From: Mycobacterium sp. PSTR-4-N | Lineage (GTDB): Bacteria; Actinomycetota; Actinomycetes; Mycobacteriales; Mycobacteriaceae | Assembly (NCBI RefSeq): GCF_022348085.1 | Contig: NZ_JAKRFN010000013.1 | Coordinates: 62,001-126,000, forward strand | Length of the DNA stretch: 64,000 bases | Direction: 5' to 3' | In this document: piece after piece, positions 1-9,092 of the stretch | Position numbering within the stretch: the first letter of the stretch is position 1 | Layout of the letters: the number at the start of each line of letters is the position of its first letter | The notes under the pieces: generated by a model | The model's database searches: none | What the model was told of the DNA's origin: nothing | Seen by the model: the letters and a program-made list of their open reading frames with translations, nothing else | Made by a program: the position numbers and the translations under genes

Positions 1-537
1 CTGCGCGACTTGCGCACCCAGCGCGGCATGACGCTCGATGACGTGGCGACCCGGTCCAGCATCGACGTCTCCACGCTGAGCCGCCTCGAGTCGGGTAAGC
101 GACGACTCGCGCTCGATCATCTGCCCCGACTGGCGAATGCGCTCTCGGTGAGCACGGACGAACTGCTGCGCGAACCCGATGTCGAGGACCCGCGGGTCCG
201 CGGCGGCGCCCACACGCGCAACCAGATCACGTTCTGGCCGTTGACCGGTCAGGGTCCGGCCGGCGGACTGCACGCCTACAAGATCAGAGTCAGTGCACGC
301 CGGCGCACGCCGCCCGACGAGCTACCGGTCCACGAGGGCCACGACTGGATGTACGTGCTGTCCGGCCGCATGCGCCTACTGCTGGGCGACCGCGACTTCA
401 CCATCAAACCCGGTGAGGCCGTGGAATTCTCGACATGGACGCCGCACTGGTTCGGCACGATCGACGGACCCGTCGAGGCGATCGCGCTCTTCGGCCTGCA
501 CGGCGAGCGCGTGCATCTGCACACCGATCACAGATAG
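1..537 (+). CDS. XRE-family regulator with cupin domain (5' partial)
   Basis: Likely DNA-binding regulator that senses a small molecule through a C-terminal cupin. The reading frame is open from base 1, so the start lies upstream of the window; 178 residues are visible. The first ~55 residues form a helix-turn-helix of the XRE type (TLDDVATRSSIDVSTLSRLE), and residues ~90-170 form a cupin beta-barrel (LPVHEGHDWMYVLSGRMRLL, then a PGEAVEF turn). This HTH-cupin layout is common in actinobacterial one-component regulators; the ligand cannot be read from sequence. Its stop overlaps the 3' end of the convergent RNase H gene by 10 bases. Confidence 0.85.
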   Translation: MRDLRTQRGMTLDDVATRSSIDVSTLSRLESGKRRLALDHLPRLANALSVSTDELLREPDVEDPRVRGGAHTRNQITFWPLTGQGPAGGLHAYKIRVSARRRTPPDELPVHEGHDWMYVLSGRMRLLLGDRDFTIKPGEAVEFSTWTPHWFGTIDGPVEAIALFGLHGERVHLHTDHR

Positions 538-1589
538 GCGGTCTGATTCACCAGGCGCACCGACGCCGCACCGTCGGGATAGAACTCCGCGATCGACAGC
601 GACGCGAGATCCAGGTGCAGCCGGTAGAGCATCGCCGGGCCCGCGTCCAGCGCCACCCGCAGAAGCGTCTTGATCGGTGTCACATGGGAGACGACCAGCA
701 CCGTCTGGCCGGCGCGTTCGGCGAGCAGACGCTGCTGGACCCGAGTGATCCTGCGCGCGACGGCGTCGAAGCTCTCCCCACCCGGCGGCGCGACGGCGGT
801 GTCCGTCAGCCACCGCCGGTGCAGGACCGGGTCCCGCTCGGAGGCCTCCCGGAACGTCAGCCCCTCCCACGCACCGAAGTCCGTTTCGATCAGGTCGTCG
901 TCGACCTCGACGTCCAATCCGAGCGCACCCGCGGCTGCCGCGGCCGTGTCCCGCGCCCGTTGCAGCGGGGACGACACCACCGCGTCGATCCGATCCATGC
1001 GCGCCAGGTAACCCGCCGCCGCGGTGGCCTGCTGCACTCCGAGCGAGGTCAGATCCGGGTTGCCGCGCCCGGAATAGCGGCGCTCGACCGACAGCGGCGT
1101 CTGCCCGTGGCGGAGCAGCAGCAGGCGGGTGGGTGCGCCGGTGGCGCCGGTCCATCCGGCCGGATTCGCGGTCACCGCTTCGGTTTCCGCGGCCGCGTCC
1201 ATCGCCTGATTCGCCAGCGCATCGGCAGCACTGTTCTGTTCCCGCGGCACCCAGGTGTAGGTGATGCGCTCGAACGCGGCCGCACGCTGTCGCGCCTCTT
1301 GGTGCAGCGCAGCCAGATCGGGATGTTTGACCCGCCAGCGTCCCGACATCTGTTCCACGACGAGCTTCGAGTCCATCCGCACCTCGACGTCGGTGGCGCC
1401 GGCTCCCTCGGCCGCCTCCAAACCCGCGATGAGGCCCCGGTATTCGGCGACGTTGTTGGTGGCTCGACCGATCGCCGCCTTGGCCTCTGCGAGAACTTCG
1501 GTGCGATCCGCCGACCACACGACGGCGCCGTACCCGGCCGGACCGGGGTTACCGCGCGCTCCCCCGTCGGCCTCGACCAACACCTTCAC
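528..1589 (-). CDS. Bifunctional RNase H / histidine-phosphatase fusion (Rv2228c type)
   Basis: 353-residue fusion. Residues 1-135 are a type I RNase H domain that would cut RNA in RNA-DNA hybrids. The four acidic catalytic residues are visible as D8 (EADGG), E49 (NNVAEYRG), D73 (RMDSKL) and D123 (SAADALAN). Residues ~155-350 are a histidine-phosphatase domain with the RHG motif at 160-162 (LLLLRHGQTPLS). M. tuberculosis Rv2228c has the same architecture and is often labelled CobC (alpha-ribazole phosphatase) for its second half. The GTG start at 1587-1589 was chosen because it overlaps the stop of the upstream zinc-ribbon gene (GTGA); the longer frame adds 16 residues inside that gene. Last gene of a three-gene minus-strand cluster. 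Confidence 0.92.
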   Translation of the reverse strand: MKVLVEADGGARGNPGPAGYGAVVWSADRTEVLAEAKAAIGRATNNVAEYRGLIAGLEAAEGAGATDVEVRMDSKLVVEQMSGRWRVKHPDLAALHQEARQRAAAFERITYTWVPREQNSAADALANQAMDAAAETEAVTANPAGWTGATGAPTRLLLLRHGQTPLSVERRYSGRGNPDLTSLGVQQATAAAGYLARMDRIDAVVSSPLQRARDTAAAAAGALGLDVEVDDDLIETDFGAWEGLTFREASERDPVLHRRWLTDTAVAPPGGESFDAVARRITRVQQRLLAERAGQTVLVVSHVTPIKTLLRVALDAGPAMLYRLHLDLASLSIAEFYPDGAASVRLVNQTAYL

Positions 1590-2323
1590 GCGCCGGCGCC
1601 CTTGACCCGCAGCAGGATCGCCGAGCACTCGGGACACCGCAGCACCTCGTCGTCCGGCGCGGCTGCGATGCGCGCCAGCTCACCCCTGTCGATCTCGAGT
1701 CGGCACGCCCCGCATCGCCGGCCCTGCAGCGGCGCGGCGCCCGTACCGCCGCGGGCGCGCTGGCGCTCGTACATCGACACCAACGCTTCGTCGATGGTGG
1801 CGACGAGTTCCTCACGCCGCGACCGCGACTGGTGCGCGAGCTGGGCGAGATGCGTGCGGGCCTCGTCGCAGTTGCGCTGCGCGTCGGTCATCGCGGTCTG
1901 CAGGTCGTCGATGCCGGTCAGCTCCCGATCCTGGTCGGCGGCCAGCTCTTCGCGCCGTTCCATCACCTCCAGCAGAGAGTCCTCCAGGCTGGCCTGGCGG
2001 CGCTCGAGAGTGTCGAGTTCGTGCTGGATCTCGGTCAGCTGCTTGGCATCCACCGTGCCGCCCTCGAGCAGGCGGCGATCGCGGTCCTCCCGCTGCCGCA
2101 CCCCGTCGATCTCGGTCTCGAACTTCGCGACCTGGGCGTCGATGTCGGCGAGCGCGAGCTGCACCGCCGCCAGCCGGTCGTTCGCCTCGTGGTGCGCGCT
2201 CTGCGCCGCCTCGAGCGCCGACTGCTGAGGAAGGTTCTTCAGCCGGTGGTCGAGCCGGCCGATCTCGGCATCGAGTTCGGCCAACTCGAGCAACGAACGT
2301 TGCTGCGCCACATCAGCTTTCAT
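1586..2323 (-). CDS. Coiled-coil zinc-ribbon protein (Rv2229c type)
   Basis: 245-residue protein, the length I recall for Rv2229c. Residues ~1-180 are almost entirely charged helix, predicted long coiled coil. The C-terminus holds a four-cysteine zinc ribbon (RRCGACRLEI, then RCPECSAIL). Such proteins are found across actinobacteria beside the Nif3-like and RNase H genes; a role in nucleic-acid or protein scaffolding is only a guess. The ATG at 2321-2323 (MKADVAQQ) overlaps the Nif3 gene by 11 bases and is preferred over the longer frame, whose N-terminus is low-complexity and lies inside the neighbour. Middle gene of the cluster. Confidence 0.88.
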   Translation of the reverse strand: MKADVAQQRSLLELAELDAEIGRLDHRLKNLPQQSALEAAQSAHHEANDRLAAVQLALADIDAQVAKFETEIDGVRQREDRDRRLLEGGTVDAKQLTEIQHELDTLERRQASLEDSLLEVMERREELAADQDRELTGIDDLQTAMTDAQRNCDEARTHLAQLAHQSRSRREELVATIDEALVSMYERQRARGGTGAAPLQGRRCGACRLEIDRGELARIAAAPDDEVLRCPECSAILLRVKGAGA

Positions 2324-3443
2324 GCGTTGTTTCCTCGACATTCCATGGATCGGTGCGCACCGGGGACACGGTGACGGGCACGTCGGCGACGTGCCGGCGC
2401 AGCAGTGCGGCCGCTTGACCGCACCACGGGAATTCACTGGCCCAGTGCGCGACGTCGACGAGCGCCACCTCGGACGCCCGCCGATGTTCGTCGGCGGGAT
2501 GGTGGCGCAGATCTGCGGTCACGTACGCCTGCACGCCTGCACGGGCCACCTCGGCGAGCAGGGAGTCACCGGCCCCGCCGCACAGTGCCACCCGGGACAC
2601 CATCGCATCCGGGTCGCCGCAGGCGCGCACGCCCCAGGTCGTCTCGGGCAGGCCGCGACGCACCCGGGCGACGAACGCGCGCAACGGTTGCGGTTCGGTC
2701 AGCTCGGCGATGCGGCCCAGCCCGGTGCCGTCGGGCGCCGACGCGACGGCGACGACGTCGTACGCCGGCTCCTCGTAGGGATGCGCCGTGCGCAGGGCGG
2801 CCAGCACCGCTGCGCGCCGGGATCGCGGGGCCACCATCTCCACTCGTTCCTCGTCGACCTGTTCGACCGTGCCGACCGCGCCGATGGCCGGTGATGCCCC
2901 GTCGAGCGGCAGGAACTGGCCGACCCCGGCCACGCTCCAGCTGCACTGCGCGTAGTCGCCGATCTGACCGGCGCCCGCGTCGAACATCGCCGCACGCACC
3001 GCCGCGGCATTCTCCCGCGGGACGTAGACACCCCACTTGTCCAGCGCCGGGGCGGCAGGCTCGGGCGACAGGACATCGGTGACCGTCAGACCCAGGGCCT
3101 CGGCGAGGGCGTCGGAGACGCCGGGTGCGGCACTGTCGGCATTGGTGTGGGCGGTGAACAGCGCACGTCCGGTGCGGATCATCGCGTGCAGCAGCGACCC
3201 CTTGGCGGTGTCCGCGGCCACGGTGTCGACGCCGCGCAGCAGTAACGGATGATGAGCGAGAAGCAGTCCGCGCTCCGGCACCGTCGCGACCACCTCGGGC
3301 GTCGCGTCCACGGCGATCGTGACGGACTCGATCGCTTCGGCCGGATCCCCGCACACCAGACCCACGGAGTCCCAGCTCTGCGCGAGGCGGGGCGGATAGG
3401 CCGCGTCGAGCACCTCGATGACGTCGGCGAGACGCACCGTCAT
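2313..3443 (-). CDS. Nif3-like dinuclear metal centre protein (Rv2230c type)
   Basis: 376-residue Nif3/YqfO-family protein. Paired metal-binding histidines are visible (LLLAHHPLLLRG near residue 65, AHTNADSA near 100), and the C-terminal histidine-glutamate ligand set appears as DVAHWASEF. The central insert (about 130-240) matches the extra PII-like domain of the longer family members. Databases often call the family 'GTP cyclohydrolase 1 type 2', but its true reaction is unsettled. The ATG at 3441-3443 is preceded by GGAGGTGAT, a strong ribosome binding site. First gene of the minus-strand cluster. Confidence 0.9.
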   Translation of the reverse strand: MTVRLADVIEVLDAAYPPRLAQSWDSVGLVCGDPAEAIESVTIAVDATPEVVATVPERGLLLAHHPLLLRGVDTVAADTAKGSLLHAMIRTGRALFTAHTNADSAAPGVSDALAEALGLTVTDVLSPEPAAPALDKWGVYVPRENAAAVRAAMFDAGAGQIGDYAQCSWSVAGVGQFLPLDGASPAIGAVGTVEQVDEERVEMVAPRSRRAAVLAALRTAHPYEEPAYDVVAVASAPDGTGLGRIAELTEPQPLRAFVARVRRGLPETTWGVRACGDPDAMVSRVALCGGAGDSLLAEVARAGVQAYVTADLRHHPADEHRRASEVALVDVAHWASEFPWCGQAAALLRRHVADVPVTVSPVRTDPWNVEETTHES

Positions 3444-3513
3444 CGCATCACCTCCGAACGTGCCACATCACGACAGTAGTGCGCGGGTCCAGCCACTCCG
3501 GGCATCAGGGACA

Positions 3514-4209
3514 ATGGACCGCGTGACGGACACGGTGGACAGTGCAACCGGGCTGACCCGGGTGCGCCGCGGCGATCTGGTGATCTTCGACCTGGACGGC
3601 ACGCTGACCGATTCCGCCGAGGGCATCGTCTCCAGCTTCCGGCACGCTCTGGCCGCCATCGGCGCCGCCGAACCCGAAGGTGACCTGGTGAGCCGTATCG
3701 TCGGTCCGCCGATGCGCCACACGTTGGAGTCGATCGGCCTGGGTGATCGGGCCGCCGAGGCGATGGCCGCCTACCGCGCCGACTACACCACCCGCGGCTG
3801 GTCGATGAACCGTCCGTTCGCCGGCGTTCCCGATCTGCTGACCGACCTGACGCGTGCGGGTGTGCGCCTGGCGGTGGCCACCTCCAAGGCCGAGCCCACC
3901 GCGCAGCGCATCCTGGCGCACTTCGAACTCGACGGATTCTTCGAGGTGATCGCAGGCGCCAGCGTCGACGGCAGCCGGGCGGGCAAAGCCGACGTGGTGG
4001 CCCATGCGCTGGCCCAGCTGGCGCCGCTGCCCGACCACGTCGTGATGGTGGGTGATCGTTCGCATGACGTCGAGGGCGCCGCCGCCCACGGCATCGGCAC
4101 GATCGTCGTCGACTGGGGCTACGGCCGCGCGGACTTCACTCCATCGACCAGCCCCGCCCTGGCCCATGTCGCCGACGTCGCCGCGCTGCGTGAGGTGCTG
4201 GGTGTCTGA
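3514..4209 (+). CDS. ptkA: HAD-family protein tyrosine kinase PtkA
   Basis: 231-residue haloacid-dehalogenase fold protein. HAD motif I with its two aspartates is at residues 26-28 (FDLDGTLTDS); motif II is near LAVATSKAEP and motif III/IV at MVGDRSHDVEGA. By sequence alone it would be called a phosphoglycolate phosphatase. Its position directly before ptpA is that of Rv2232, reported to act as tyrosine kinase PtkA on PtpA. ATG 3514 was chosen over GTG 3523 because both fit but ATG keeps the family N-terminal extension. It ends 8 bases inside ptpA, so the two are probably translated together. Confidence 0.85.
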   Translation: MDRVTDTVDSATGLTRVRRGDLVIFDLDGTLTDSAEGIVSSFRHALAAIGAAEPEGDLVSRIVGPPMRHTLESIGLGDRAAEAMAAYRADYTTRGWSMNRPFAGVPDLLTDLTRAGVRLAVATSKAEPTAQRILAHFELDGFFEVIAGASVDGSRAGKADVVAHALAQLAPLPDHVVMVGDRSHDVEGAAAHGIGTIVVDWGYGRADFTPSTSPALAHVADVAALREVLGV

Positions 4210-4696
4210 CCAACTGCACGTCACCTTCATCTGCTCGGGCAACATCTGCCGCAGCCCGATGGCCGAGAAGATGTTCGCCCACCAGCTGCGCGAGCGTGGG
4301 CTGGCCGACGCGGTGCGTGTCACCAGCGCAGGCACCGGGCACTGGCACGAGGGTGAGCCCGCCGATCGCCGGGCCGGGACCACGCTGCGCGTGCACGGCT
4401 ATCCGAGCGCGCACCGGGCGGCGCAGATGACCGAGGACCATCTCGACGCCGACCTGGTGGTGGCGCTGGGCCGCAACCACCTCCGCATGCTGGCCGAGAG
4501 GGGGGTACCGACCGACCGGCTGCGGATGCTGCGCTCCTTCGATCCGCGCTCGGGCAAGCATGCCTTGGACGTCGACGATCCCTATTACGGCACCCAGGAC
4601 GATTTCGAGGCGGTGTTCGCGGTCATCGAGGCGGCGCTGCCCGGTCTGCACGCCTGGGTCGACGAGCAGCTCGCCGAGCGGCAGGAGGCGGTCTGA
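4202..4696 (+). CDS. ptpA: Low-molecular-weight protein tyrosine phosphatase PtpA
   Basis: 164-residue LMW-PTP. The P-loop CX5RS is at residues 11-18 (CSGNICRS), giving Cys11 as nucleophile and Arg17 for phosphate binding. The general-acid aspartate lies in DVDDPYYG near the C-terminus. In M. tuberculosis PtpA is secreted and dephosphorylates host proteins; in an environmental fast grower an intracellular or envelope role is equally possible. The GTG start at 4202 overlaps the ptkA stop by 8 bases. The SURF1 gene follows 3 bases after the stop. Confidence 0.93.
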   Translation: MSDQLHVTFICSGNICRSPMAEKMFAHQLRERGLADAVRVTSAGTGHWHEGEPADRRAGTTLRVHGYPSAHRAAQMTEDHLDADLVVALGRNHLRMLAERGVPTDRLRMLRSFDPRSGKHALDVDDPYYGTQDDFEAVFAVIEAALPGLHAWVDEQLAERQEAV

Positions 4697-4699
4697 GAA

Positions 4700-5506
4700 G
4701 TGCGCCGACTCGCCTTCCTCCTGCGCCCCCAGTGGCTGGCGCTCTACGTGGTGGTGATTGCATTCGCCTACCTGTGCTTCACGGTGCTCGCGCCGTGGCA
4801 GCTGCACAAGAACACGAAGACGTCGCGGGAGAACGCGCAGATCTCGGCCTCGCTGAACGCCGACCCCGTGCCATTGACGACGCTTCTGCCGCAGCAAGAT
4901 TCGTCGGCGCCGGAGCAGCAGTGGAAGCGCGTGACGGCCACCGGGCGATATCTGCCCGACGGGCAGGTGGTGGCCAGGCTGCGGGTGATCGACAGCGATC
5001 CCGCGTTCGAGGTTCTCACGCCCTTCGCCGTCGAGGGCGGACCCACCGTGCTCGTCGATCGCGGTTACGTGAAGCCGGTCAACGGCAACGCGGTCCCCGA
5101 GATCAGCCCCGCCCCCACCGAGCCGGTCACGATCACGGCCCGGCTCCGGGACGCCGAGCCTGTCGCCGTCGGTAAGGATCCGTTCCGCGACGCCGGTGTG
5201 CAGCAGGTGTATTCGATCAATCCCAACCAGATCTCCGCGTTGGTCGGGGTGCCGCTGGCGGGGTCCTACCTGCAGTTGGTCGAGGACCAGCCGGGTGGTC
5301 TGGGTGTGGTGCCGCTGCCGCGCCTGGAGGCCGGGCCGTTCCTGTCCTACGGCATCCAGTGGATCGCGTTCGGCATCATCGCCCCGATCGGGGTGGGCTA
5401 CTTCGTCTATGCGGAGGTGCAGGCCCGTCGTCGGGAGAAGGGCACGCCCACCGGGCCGGTCACGCCCGCGGACAAGCTGGCCGACCGGTACGGCAGGCGA
5501 CGCTGA
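4700..5506 (+). CDS. SURF1-family cytochrome oxidase biogenesis protein
   Basis: 268-residue membrane protein. One transmembrane helix lies at ~13-32 (LYVVVIAFAYLCFTVLAPWQ) and a second at ~215-235 (YGIQWIAFGIIAPIGVGYFV), with the SURF1 periplasmic domain between (the VLVDRGYVKP segment matches the conserved family region). SURF1 proteins help assemble haem-copper oxidases. GTG start 4700 follows ptpA by 3 bases, making a ptkA-ptpA-SURF1 operon as in Rv2232-Rv2235. Its 3' end overlaps cobD on the other strand by 47 bases. Confidence 0.9.
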   Translation: MRRLAFLLRPQWLALYVVVIAFAYLCFTVLAPWQLHKNTKTSRENAQISASLNADPVPLTTLLPQQDSSAPEQQWKRVTATGRYLPDGQVVARLRVIDSDPAFEVLTPFAVEGGPTVLVDRGYVKPVNGNAVPEISPAPTEPVTITARLRDAEPVAVGKDPFRDAGVQQVYSINPNQISALVGVPLAGSYLQLVEDQPGGLGVVPLPRLEAGPFLSYGIQWIAFGIIAPIGVGYFVYAEVQARRREKGTPTGPVTPADKLADRYGRRR

Positions 5507-6431
5507 CGGCGGCTGCTGCGGCCGCGATCTGCACGGCCCGCGACAGCCGCACCGCTTGCCGGAGGTCGCCGGCATCGGGCGCCCGGCCGGTGCCCAGGGT
5601 GGGGCGGATCTCCAGTTCGTGGGCGTATTGGGTCGGGCCGCCCAGCTGAATTCCTAGGGCGCCCGCGAACGACGCTTCGGCCACACCGGCGTTGGGGCTC
5701 GGATGGCGGGCGGCGTCGCGGCGCCACGCCCGGATCGCGCCGCGCGGTGACCCGCCCACCAGCGGTGCGCACGCCACGACGAGCAGACCCGTCACGCGCG
5801 CGGCAGCGAGATTCAGCAGATCGTCGAAACGAGCTGCTGCCCAACCGAATCGGCGGTATCGCGGCGACTTGTTGCCCACCATCGCATCCAGGGTGTTCGC
5901 CGCCCGGTACAGCAGCACCCCTGGCGCACCTCCGAGGGCAGCCCACAGCAGCGGGCCCACCTGCGCATCGGAGGTGTTCTCCGCGATCGACTCCAGCGCC
6001 GCGCGGGTGAGTCCGCCCCCGTCGAGCACCGCCGGATCGCGGCCGCACAGCGACGGCAACAGCTCACGCGCTCCCACCAGGTCGCCCCGACCCACCAGGT
6101 CGGCCATCCGATCGCCGGTGCGGGCCAGCGAGGTGCCGCCCAACGCGGTGAACGTCGCCGCCGCGACCCATGCGACCTCACCGGCCGCAGAGCCGCGCCG
6201 GCTCAACCGCCCGACACCGGCAGCCGCCAAGGTCACGGCGCCGAGTAGTGCGCTTGTGAACGCCACCCCGGCGTACTGGTTGTCCGCATACATCCGGCGC
6301 TCGAGCGCTGAAGCTGCACGGCCGAACATCGCGACCGGATGGCCCCGCTGCGGGTCCCCGAACACCGCATCGGCGAGCACGCCCACGGCGACACCCGCGG
6401 CGCGGCTCCGGCCAACTGCTGCGAACACCAC
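5460..6431 (-). CDS. cobD: Adenosylcobinamide-phosphate synthase CobD/CbiB
   Basis: 323-residue integral membrane protein of the CobD/CbiB family, which attaches the aminopropanol arm to adenosylcobyric acid late in cobalamin synthesis. The family signature GDPQRGHPVAMFGR is near residue 27, followed by the conserved RTGDRMADLV and SIAENTSDAQVGPLLWAALG segments (the ENTSD motif). The GTG at 6429-6431 is the first start in frame. No cobalamin riboswitch was seen upstream. Its C-terminal ~15 residues are encoded opposite the SURF1 coding end, so the stop position deserves checking. Confidence 0.93.
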   Translation of the reverse strand: MVFAAVGRSRAAGVAVGVLADAVFGDPQRGHPVAMFGRAASALERRMYADNQYAGVAFTSALLGAVTLAAAGVGRLSRRGSAAGEVAWVAAATFTALGGTSLARTGDRMADLVGRGDLVGARELLPSLCGRDPAVLDGGGLTRAALESIAENTSDAQVGPLLWAALGGAPGVLLYRAANTLDAMVGNKSPRYRRFGWAAARFDDLLNLAAARVTGLLVVACAPLVGGSPRGAIRAWRRDAARHPSPNAGVAEASFAGALGIQLGGPTQYAHELEIRPTLGTGRAPDAGDLRQAVRLSRAVQIAAAAAAVSVACRTGRPACPRA

Positions 6432-6464
6432 GGCAGCTTGTCACATCGGTGCCAGACTGTGCCC

Positions 6465-8174
6465 ATGGCCGACGTGATCGTGACCGCAGGAACCGTCATC
6501 ACGATGGACGAGGCGGTGCCGCGCGCACAGGCCGTCGCCGTGTCCGACGGTCGCATCGTCGCGGTGGGCACTGTCGACGAGTGCCGGGCCGGGCTGCCCG
6601 GCGCCGAGGTGATCGACAGCGGCGTCGCGGTGCTGGCTCCGGGTTTCGTTGAACCGCACAGCCATCCGTTGATCAGTGGGATCGCCACCGAGGCCCCGGC
6701 CCGCTCCATCGCTCCGTGGGTGGCGGCGTCGTGGGCGCAGGTCCAGCAGATCTTCGCCGACGCGCTGGCCCACAGCGACCCCGAGACTCCGCTGTGGTTC
6801 GCCGGTTACGACGCACTGCTGCACGGTCATCCGTCACCCAAAGCAGGTGAACTCGACGAGATCTTCGGCGACCGGATCACCGTCATCACCGACAACTCCG
6901 GGCACGGCGTGTATTTCAACTCCGCGCTGATCCGAGCCCACGGCTGGGACACCGATCCGCCCGCCGATCCCGTCGCGGGCCGCTTCGGCCGCAACGCCGA
7001 CGGGTCACTGAACGGGCAGGGCTTCGAACTGCCCGTCGTGACTGCGGTGACGATGCCGCTGATGCAGCAGATGGGTGACCCGCTGGTGTCGGCCGCGAGC
7101 TACTACGCGCTGATGGCGCGCGGCGGTTACACCTCGACATCCGACATGACCTACGACCCGAAGTTCGCCGCCGGATACGAGGCACTTGCCGCCGCCCCCT
7201 CGTGCCCGCTGCGCGTGAGCATGTGGGAGATGTCGGTCACCGACACCTATTGGCAGCCAACCACATTCACCGCCAACGAAGAATGGCTGATCAAATCGGG
7301 GGTCAAGCTGTGGACGGACGGATCGCCGTGGGTGGGCAACATCGCGATCTCGTTCCCGTACCTCGACACCGAGGCCACCCGCACCGCGGGCATCGACCCC
7401 GCGGTGGCCGGCGGCGCGCACTCCATGAGCTACAGCCGCGAGCAGCTCGACGCGATCCTGGACAAGGCCGCGCCGGCGGGGTGGCAGATGGCCTTTCACG
7501 CCAATGGTGATCTGGCGCTGGATCTCGCGCTGGACGCCTATGAGGGTGCGCTGCAGCGGCACGGCCTACTGGGCACCGATCACCGCTGGCGGCTGGAACA
7601 TTGCGGGGCAGGTACCGCCGCGCACTTCGAGCGCGCGGCGCGGCTCGGGGTGCACGTGTCGATGGCGCCGTTCCAGTACTACTACTGGGGCGAGCTGCTC
7701 GACGGCGCGATGTTCGCCCCTGAACACGGGGCGCGCTGGGCGGCGTTCGCCGACGCCGTCGACTCGGGGGCGTGCGTGTCGCTGCACAACGACGGATCGG
7801 TGTCGCCGCCGACGCCGATCGTCAACGTCGCCACCGCGGTGACCCGGCGTACCCGCAACGGCACGGTGCACTGCCCGGAGCAGGCGATCTCGCTCGATCA
7901 GGCGTGGCGCGCGCAGACGATCGACGCCGCCCGTACCCTGCGTCGCGACCATCTCGTCGGGTCCATCAGCCCCGGCAAGCTCGCCGATTTCGTCGAGCTC
8001 ACCGCGGACCCGTGGCAGGTCGAGCCGGCGGCGCTGATCGATATCGTGCAGGTGACGGGGACGTGGTTGGGCGGACGGCGCATCGACCTCGACGAATTCG
8101 TGAGCGCGGTTCGGGCCGGTGACAACGCCGAGCACGCGCACCTGGCCGAGCGTAAGACCACCGGCTGCTGCTGA
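6465..8174 (+). CDS. YtcJ-like metal-dependent amidohydrolase
   Basis: 569-residue amidohydrolase of the family-3/YtcJ type. N-terminal composite beta sandwich (VIVTAGTVITMDEAVPRAQA), then metal ligands in GFVEPHSHPLISG (HxH, residues ~64-66). Later histidines lie in AFHANGDLALDLAL and RLEHCGAG, and the distal aspartate region is LHNDGSVSPPTP. Substrate unknown; family members hydrolyse cyclic amides and imidazolones. The ATG at 6465 begins the conserved MADVIVTAG start; the longer frame runs back into cobD. Divergent from cobD and convergent with the next SDR gene, with only 2 bases between stops. Confidence 0.88.
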   Translation: MADVIVTAGTVITMDEAVPRAQAVAVSDGRIVAVGTVDECRAGLPGAEVIDSGVAVLAPGFVEPHSHPLISGIATEAPARSIAPWVAASWAQVQQIFADALAHSDPETPLWFAGYDALLHGHPSPKAGELDEIFGDRITVITDNSGHGVYFNSALIRAHGWDTDPPADPVAGRFGRNADGSLNGQGFELPVVTAVTMPLMQQMGDPLVSAASYYALMARGGYTSTSDMTYDPKFAAGYEALAAAPSCPLRVSMWEMSVTDTYWQPTTFTANEEWLIKSGVKLWTDGSPWVGNIAISFPYLDTEATRTAGIDPAVAGGAHSMSYSREQLDAILDKAAPAGWQMAFHANGDLALDLALDAYEGALQRHGLLGTDHRWRLEHCGAGTAAHFERAARLGVHVSMAPFQYYYWGELLDGAMFAPEHGARWAAFADAVDSGACVSLHNDGSVSPPTPIVNVATAVTRRTRNGTVHCPEQAISLDQAWRAQTIDAARTLRRDHLVGSISPGKLADFVELTADPWQVEPAALIDIVQVTGTWLGGRRIDLDEFVSAVRAGDNAEHAHLAERKTTGCC

Positions 8175-8176
8175 CG

Positions 8177-9073
8177 CTACCGGGAACCGTACGCGCCGCC
8201 GGCGATGTCGTCGGCCAGCGTCGGTCCCGTCGGCGTCCAGCCGAGAAGTCTTTGCGTCGCAACGCTTGTCCCGGCCATGTCCGCGCTGAAGAAGCCACCG
8301 ATCCAGCCGAAGTGCTCTGCCACGTCGTCCGTCGGTATTGCGGCGACGGGAAGGTCGAATGCCGCCCCGATCGCTTCGGCGATCACCCGGGTGGGAACGC
8401 CCTCTTCGGCCACGGCGTGCAGCCGTGCACCGGCAGGCGCTTTCTGCAGGCCGAGCACGACCATCCGCGCCGCGTCGGCGACATGCACAGCGGCCCAACG
8501 GTTCGCACCGTCGCCGGGGTAACCCGACACCCCGCGCTCGCGCGCGATCTCACACAGCCGGTTGACGAAGCCGTGGTCTCCTGTGCCGTGCGTGGTGGGC
8601 GAGAAGCGCAGTGCCACGGCACGCACCCCGCGATCGGCGAAACCGAGGCACAGGTTCTCACTGCCACCGCGCGGCGAGTCGGGGCCGTGGAAGGGCGAGG
8701 CGTCGTCCTCGGTTGCCTGGCGACCCGGCGCCAGGCTCATGAGCCCCGATGCCAGGAAGAAGGCTTTGCCGGTGTCGACGAGGGCGTCGCCGATGGTCTG
8801 TGTCGCGGCCCGTTCGGTGGCGTTGGTTCCCGCCATGTCCGCCCAGTCGTGTTTGTTGGCGAGGTGGATGACGGCGTCGGCGGCGTGCGCGCCGCTGCGG
8901 ATCGCGTCGAGGTCGTCGAGGTCACCGCGCATCACGGTCACCCCCTTTGCCTCGAGAGCAGCCGCCGAGGCGTCGGAGCGCGCCAGGCCGGCGACGGTGT
9001 GACCGGCTCTCGACAACTCGTCGACGACGGCGCTGCCGATCCAGCCGGAGGCTCCGGTGACGAAAACGTGCAT
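8177..9073 (-). CDS. Extended SDR / NAD-dependent epimerase-like reductase
   Basis: 298-residue NAD(P)-binding protein. Rossmann glycine motif TGASGWIGSAV is at residues ~6-16, followed by the GDLDDLDAI and DAVIHLANKHDW segments of extended SDRs. The usual YxxxK pair is replaced by RGGSENLCLGF near residue 150, as in an atypical SDR branch acting in detoxification or on NmrA-like ligands. The ATG at 9071-9073 faces a TetR gene across 85 bases that hold two palindromic operators, so this gene is the most likely target of that regulator. Confidence 0.86.
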   Translation of the reverse strand: MHVFVTGASGWIGSAVVDELSRAGHTVAGLARSDASAAALEAKGVTVMRGDLDDLDAIRSGAHAADAVIHLANKHDWADMAGTNATERAATQTIGDALVDTGKAFFLASGLMSLAPGRQATEDDASPFHGPDSPRGGSENLCLGFADRGVRAVALRFSPTTHGTGDHGFVNRLCEIARERGVSGYPGDGANRWAAVHVADAARMVVLGLQKAPAGARLHAVAEEGVPTRVIAEAIGAAFDLPVAAIPTDDVAEHFGWIGGFFSADMAGTSVATQRLLGWTPTGPTLADDIAGGAYGSR

Positions 9074-9092
9074 GGTGTGGACTCCTCATGGT

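Noticed and set aside
3514..4209. Phosphoglycolate phosphatase annotation for ptkA
   Set aside because: HAD motifs allow it, but the overlap with ptpA and the position matching Rv2232 favour PtkA; activity itself cannot be told from sequence.
6432..6464. Cobalamin riboswitch upstream of cobD
   Set aside because: The gap to the divergent amidohydrolase is only 33 bases and has no B12-box-like segment.
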